From Bacteroidota bacterium (GTDB lineage: Bacteria; Bacteroidota; Rhodothermia; Rhodothermales; UBA10348): DNA of 38,644 bases. The translations under genes and the position numbers were made by a program. Shown here one piece after another: positions 38,464 to 38,644 of this stretch. The first letter of the stretch is position 1; each line of letters opens with the position of its first letter. The stretch lies in assembly GCA_022571255.1 (NCBI GenBank), contig JACZYD010000015.1, positions 1 to 38,644 of the forward strand, in the 5' to 3' direction. The notes beneath the pieces are model-generated. The model did not search any database. It was not told the DNA's origin and saw only the letters and a list, made by a program, of their open reading frames with translations.

Positions 38464-38550
38464 GTGTTTGATGGATTTGCCTGAGATTGCAAGGAGGCGC
38501 AGGTATATACCCTAACTTCGGTAATATTTCGGTAATGAGATCGGTAAAAA

Positions 38551-38644
38551 TCAGAAGGTGAATTTGTCTGCCACCTTCTCCATTGCCTCGCCGACTGTTT
38601 TGTCTGTGAGGTTGACGTAGATCATGGTGGTTGCAATGTTTTTA
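38551..38644 (-). CDS. Tyrosine recombinase/phage integrase, C-terminal end (truncated by window edge)
   Basis: Minus-strand translation KNIATTMIYVNLTDKTVGEAMEKVADKFTF* matches the conserved ...LGHKxIxTTxxYxHxT tyrosine recombinase terminus. Not in the supplied ORF track. Confidence 0.75.
   Translation of the reverse strand, partial: KNIATTMIYVNLTDKTVGEAMEKVADKFTF

Overview
The window is a mostly chromosomal, densely coding stretch of a Gram-negative bacterium. I infer a Bacteroidota/Rhodothermota-like lineage from a type IX secretion sorting domain, a reg_prop/Y_Y_Y histidine kinase and SLBB/Wzz exopolysaccharide genes. The main gene complement is: SLBB export protein; cysNC, cysD and a DUF2061/APS-kinase-like fusion; GDP-L-fucose synthase; a Spy/LTXXQ-like lipoprotein; a large cohesin-like/dockerin/T9SS protein; aroC, htrA and plsC; a sensor kinase; a small repeat lipoprotein; ispG; two rhomboids; an LpxH-like phosphoesterase; PBP1A; ispE; a second SLBB-Wzz-O-antigen-ligase operon; a POT transporter; aspS; a small pyrophosphatase; and tRNA-Lys(TTT). 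The left ~2.98 kb looks foreign to the rest. It holds an S9 peptidase cut off just after its catalytic-serine motif by a 14-bp inverted-repeat structure, and a double-thioredoxin gene fused out of frame to a truncated Wzz gene, so it may be an assembly chimera or a recombination junction. The right edge holds an unannotated C-terminus of a tyrosine recombinase, on the minus strand just after tRNA-Lys, which suggests the boundary of an integrated element. The most unusual signals are: (i) a recurring set of unrelated short-period minisatellites (14, 15, 16, 16, 18 and 24 bp) at gene boundaries; (ii) an 83-aa lipoprotein made mostly of six perfect GGDNSHNI repeats; (iii) a membrane-anchored APS-kinase-like protein with degraded catalytic motifs beside an intact CysNC. 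No CRISPR array or recognisable defence system is visible.
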